A stretch of DNA of 64,000 nucleotides from an uncultured Prevotella sp. GTDB taxonomy: Bacteria > Bacteroidota > Bacteroidia > Bacteroidales > Bacteroidaceae. Location of the stretch: NCBI GenBank assembly GCA_900550035.1, contig URQS01000002.1, positions 1 to 64,000 on the forward strand, given 5' to 3'. This document shows positions 61,252 to 64,000 of this stretch, piece by piece. How positions within the stretch are numbered: the stretch's first letter is position 1; every line of letters begins with the position of its first letter. The notes beneath the pieces are model-generated. The model did not search any database, was not told where the DNA came from, and was given only the letters and a program-made list of their open reading frames with translations. Made by a program: the position numbers and the translations under genes.

Positions 61252-62484
61252 ATGATAAAGACCAAACGATTGATAGCACTCCTGTTTGCCGCCTTTGCCT
61301 TTAGTTCAGCCATAAGCATACAGGCGCAGACTCTCGACATAGACCGACAATTGAAGTATTGCAGCACACAGGTGCACCGTGCTCTCGACGAGCTGCGTCA
61401 TAAGGACGGCACATACGACTATACGATGCAACCCCGCAACATACTCAATACCGACAGACATAAGGGATGGAACTGCCGACCGGCTAAAGCCGAGGAGTGG
61501 TGCGACGGTTTCTGGCCAGGCATACTGTGGATGACATACCAGAATACCGGCGACGAGGCTGTGCGCCGTGCAGCCGAGGGATATACAGAGTCGCTACGGG
61601 ACATAGCCTATCAGCCTTGCTACGACCATGACATAGGTTTCCTCATGTTCTGTTCATACGGCAAGGGCTATGAAGTGAACCATTCACGTGAATACAAGGA
61701 CGTGATTCTTGCCTCAGCCGACTCGCTCGCCACGCTGTTCAATCCTATCGTAGGCACTATATTGAGCTGGCCACGCGAGGTAAAGCCACGCAACTGGCCC
61801 CATAACACCATTATGGACAACATGATGAATCTCGATATGATGTTCTGGGCAGCCAAGAACGGTGGCAACCCATTGCTCTACGACCTGGCTGTGACTCACG
61901 CCAAGACAACCATGCTGAACCACTTCCGCCCCGACGGCAGCTGCTATCACGTGGCTGTATACGACACCATCAACGGCAATCTCATCAAGGGCGTCACGCA
62001 TCAGGGCTATGCCGACAACTCGATGTGGGCACGTGGACAGTCGTGGGCTATATACGGCTACACTATGGTGTACAGATATACACATAATAAGGTATTCCTC
62101 GACTTCGCGCAGAAAGTTACCGATGTTTATCTGAAACGACTCAAGCAGACAAGCGACGACCTCATACCATTATGGGACATGGACGACCCTCGTGGCACAA
62201 AGGCTCCTAAGGATGCCAGTGCAGCGTGCGTTGTTGCCGATGCCTTGCTCGAACTGCAAGAGTATGTCGGCGATGAGAAGGGGGCTGAATACAAGGCTAT
62301 AGCCCTGCAAACGCTCGCACAACTCAGCACACCGAAGTATCAGAGTGGCAAGCGCAACGTATCGTTCCTCATGCATAGCACAGGTCATCATCCTGCCGGA
62401 AGCGAAATCGATGCAAGCATAATATATGCCGACTACTATTATCTCGAAGCTCTGATGAGGGCAAAGCGTCTGAATGTGCGCTAA
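61252..62484 (+). CDS. GH88 unsaturated glucuronyl hydrolase
   Basis: 410 residues with a signal peptide (LIALLFAAFAFSSAISIQAQ). An (alpha/alpha)6 barrel with the GH88 hallmark EEWCDGFWPGILWMTYQNTG (about 80-99, first catalytic Asp), NMMNLDMMFWAAKNGGN (about 187-203, second Asp), HQGYADNSMWARGQSWAIYG (about 250-269) and IPLWDMDDPRGTKAPKDASA (about 304-323). It hydrates 4,5-unsaturated glucuronides left by lyases such as the PL8 and heparinase-type proteins here. Location periplasmic by its signal. Confidence 0.95.
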   Translation: MIKTKRLIALLFAAFAFSSAISIQAQTLDIDRQLKYCSTQVHRALDELRHKDGTYDYTMQPRNILNTDRHKGWNCRPAKAEEWCDGFWPGILWMTYQNTGDEAVRRAAEGYTESLRDIAYQPCYDHDIGFLMFCSYGKGYEVNHSREYKDVILASADSLATLFNPIVGTILSWPREVKPRNWPHNTIMDNMMNLDMMFWAAKNGGNPLLYDLAVTHAKTTMLNHFRPDGSCYHVAVYDTINGNLIKGVTHQGYADNSMWARGQSWAIYGYTMVYRYTHNKVFLDFAQKVTDVYLKRLKQTSDDLIPLWDMDDPRGTKAPKDASAACVVADALLELQEYVGDEKGAEYKAIALQTLAQLSTPKYQSGKRNVSFLMHSTGHHPAGSEIDASIIYADYYYLEALMRAKRLNVR

Positions 62485-62641
62485 TCAGGATAAAAAACAG
62501 AAGAAGATTTGTTTCAAAATAAGCATACAGTTAGATTGTAAAATTTAGTAGATTGTTTAAGTAGTAGATGTTTTTATGGTTTATTAGTTAATTTAAGGTT
62601 TAAGGTTAGTTTTAAGATTATGAAAATGGGTTTGTCGTGAG

Positions 62642-62705
62642 GCACACCCTTTTTTATGCCCATAAAAAGAGGGTGTGCAATAGTCAATTAAACTATTGCA
62701 CACCC
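62642..62705. terminator. three-arm hairpin, bidirectional terminator
   Basis: GGGTGTGCAATAGT (62671-62684) pairs perfectly with ACTATTGCACACCC (62692-62705). A third arm, GCACACCC at 62642-62649, can pair instead with GGGTGTGC (62671-62678) through TTTTTTAT/ATAAAAAG. On the minus strand the first hairpin is followed by TCTTTTT and would end the YitT gene; it also stops plus-strand transcripts of GH88. The gap 62485-62641 is AT-rich and empty. Confidence 0.8.
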
Positions 62706-62732
62706 GCCTTTTATCATCCTTACCGTATCTGG

Positions 62733-63668
62733 TTATTCCTTATTCTGCCGCATCTTCTCGCGCAGCTCCTTCAGATTGAGCTTTCTGTGTGCCTTGACAT
62801 GGTCGAAGCCCTGACCGTAGACCCCTATTACCGACGACTGTGCCACAAAGGCATTGGGGTCAATCTCGTCGATGAGTTCGAAGATGAAGCTCGACTCGCT
62901 CTTCTTGGCTATGCAGAATAGCACCTTAATGTCTTTCTTGGTGAAGAATCCGCTACCATTGAGCATAGAGCAACCGCGGTCGGCTATCTGATTGATGGCC
63001 TCGCCTATCTCCTGATACTTGTCGGATATGATGAAGAACTGCACGCTTCGGCGTAGAGAGTTGACCAAATGGTCGACAACAAACGAGATGACGAAGAGCA
63101 GAACGTAGCCGTAGAGCACCTTTTCCCAGTCTTGCAGCACCACATACGACGAGGTGATGATGGTAAGGTCGCAGAAGAGGATGATATGGCCGAGCGACAC
63201 GTCACGATACTTATGCACCATAGCAGCAATAACGTCCGAACCACCTGTCGAACCTCCTGCCGACAGACCCAGTCCGACGCTGGTGCCCAAGAACACGGCA
63301 CCAACCATACATGCCATGAATTTCTGGTCGGCAAGCAGATGCAGATCGGGCGGCATAATGCTCTGCAATATAGTAGAGGCAAGCGTGAACACCACAACTC
63401 CGTAGATGGTCTTGGCACAGAAACGCCATCCCAGCACCTTCAGAGCCACGATAAGCAGCACAGCGTTGAGCGCAAAGAAGGTGTCCTGCACGGGTATGCC
63501 CGTGCCCCAATACACAATCGAAGCCACACCGATGATGCCGCCAGTAGTGATTTCGTTGGGCAGCAGGAACAGATTAAGACCTACTACGCCTAACAACATT
63601 GCAATGGTGATGATGCCATAGTCGCGCAACTGGCGCAACAACTTGCCTTTGTTTCTTCTTGAATGCAT
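62733..63668 (-). CDS. YitT-family membrane protein
   Basis: 311 residues with five to six membrane helices: IITIAMLLGVVGLNLFLLP, FFALNAVLLIVALKVLG, TIYGVVVFTLASTILQ, MVGAVFLGTSVGLGLSAGGS and YGYVLLFVISFVVDHLV. SAGGSTGGSDVIA is the family signature (GGSTGG). The soluble C-terminal DUF2179 domain follows (FIISDKYQEIGEAINQIADR, about 210-229; FIFELIDEIDPNAFVAQSSV). YitT proteins are widespread inner-membrane proteins of unknown transport function. The gene has its own promoter and a terminator. Confidence 0.92.
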   Translation of the reverse strand: MHSRRNKGKLLRQLRDYGIITIAMLLGVVGLNLFLLPNEITTGGIIGVASIVYWGTGIPVQDTFFALNAVLLIVALKVLGWRFCAKTIYGVVVFTLASTILQSIMPPDLHLLADQKFMACMVGAVFLGTSVGLGLSAGGSTGGSDVIAAMVHKYRDVSLGHIILFCDLTIITSSYVVLQDWEKVLYGYVLLFVISFVVDHLVNSLRRSVQFFIISDKYQEIGEAINQIADRGCSMLNGSGFFTKKDIKVLFCIAKKSESSFIFELIDEIDPNAFVAQSSVIGVYGQGFDHVKAHRKLNLKELREKMRQNKE

Positions 63669-63717
63669 AAATTGTCGATTTGTTTAGATCATTTTTCCAA
63701 CTAAAAATGTTGGTATG

Positions 63718-63725
63718 CAAAGTTA
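63718..63725 (-). promoter_or_regulatory. -7 box TAACTTTG for the YitT gene
   Basis: Minus-strand TAACTTTG, about 50 bases before the ATG at 63668. Confidence 0.65.
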
Positions 63726-63802
63726 ATAAGAATTACTAAAAACGACAAGAATTTTTGTGTCCTAAAAATCACACAACAAAAAAAAACAACATCTCAACAC
63801 CA

Positions 63803-63810
63803 TAACTTTG
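63803..63810 (+). promoter_or_regulatory. -7 box TAACTTTG for a gene beyond the window
   Basis: Plus-strand TAACTTTG. No gene follows it within the remaining 190 bases (63811-64000), so it either serves a gene to the right with a long leader or an RNA. Nothing else is seen in 63726-64000. Confidence 0.5.
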
Positions 63811-64000
63811 GAGCACTGCCCCAAACAATATTTGCATTTTCTATCACTCAAAACTGCGACCTGAACGCACAAGGAAATCTTTGGCTCGAAATTCGCGAGT
63901 TTTGAGCTCTTAGCATCAAAGCATTGGATTTCAATCACTTGCAGCATTACCGCCCAAAATAAGCAATGGCAAACCTCACAAAAACAGTCCTTCTCATTTA

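Noticed and set aside
63762..63947. 61-codon minus-strand ORF at the right edge
   Set aside because: Cys-rich, no start context, overlaps a plus-strand promoter region; looks like chance.

Overview
The window looks like a chromosomal piece of a Bacteroidales bacterium, most probably a Prevotellaceae member (Prevotella/Segatella-like). The evidence is repeated SusC/SusD pairs, hybrid two-component regulators, promoters of the Bacteroidetes type (-33 TTTG, about 19-20 bp, -7 TAnnTTTG), few Shine-Dalgarno sites, and many secreted glycan-active enzymes with lipoprotein or Sec signals. The genus is an inference; no marker gene here settles it.

Layout. (1) 0-1.1 kb: an unrecognised ORF whose start may lie in an insertion-sequence end, then a terminator and an orphan promoter. 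(2) 1.1-11.1 kb, mostly minus strand: an ExbB/unknown/ExbD/ExbD energy-transduction operon, mfd preceded by a dolichol-phosphate-mannose-type glycosyltransferase that is frameshifted, a redox operon (glutathione peroxidase-like, thioredoxin reductase, histidine phosphatase), and a Rid-family protein. (3) 11.3-22.3 kb: an outer-membrane beta-barrel protein, a large palindromic REP-like element, and a SusC-SusD-membrane protein-heme lipoprotein locus without CAZymes. The SusC signal peptide is out of frame at a G7 tract. (4) 22.8-25.3 kb: a three-gene DUF3791/DUF3990/DUF3791 module (candidate ADP-ribosyltransferase toxin-antitoxin) and a sodium/solute symporter. (5) 25.6-33.4 kb: metallophosphoesterase, a PL8 lyase bracketed by 23-bp direct repeats, a uracil-DNA-glycosylase-like protein, tRNA-Lys, a transketolase fragment, a GH43-like protein, and remnants of a GH97 and of a hybrid two-component regulator with internal deletions. 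(6) 33.4-62.5 kb: a large glycan-utilisation region. It holds a beta-helix hydrolase, SusD, SusC and a DUF4959-type lipoprotein on the minus strand; then on the plus strand a hybrid two-component regulator, an ECF sigma factor, a heparinase-II/III-like lyase, GH97, an alpha/beta-hydrolase-like protein, a GH2 beta-galactosidase, a DUF4861 protein and a GH88 unsaturated-uronyl hydrolase. Two different ATPase-nuclease genes and a GH43/IS1634-family remnant interrupt it. (7) 62.7-63.7 kb: a YitT-family membrane protein.

How the genes may work together. Two lyases (PL8 and heparinase II/III-like), which release 4,5-unsaturated uronides, plus GH88, which removes such uronides, suggest that the accessory region attacks a uronic-acid-containing polymer. 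No sulfatase is present, so an unsulfated polymer (hyaluronan-like or a bacterial/plant acidic polysaccharide) fits better than a heavily sulfated one. This is an inference from gene content. SusC/SusD with the surface lipoprotein would bind and import oligomers, and the hybrid regulator would sense them.

Decay is the second theme: at least five genes (transketolase, GH97, hybrid regulator, GH43, transposase) survive only as pieces, several with internal deletions, and two more have single-base frame disruptions. Short intergenic repeats of the TTGAGAGTTGA type occur around the PL8 and glycosylase genes, and a similar repeat sits inside mfd.
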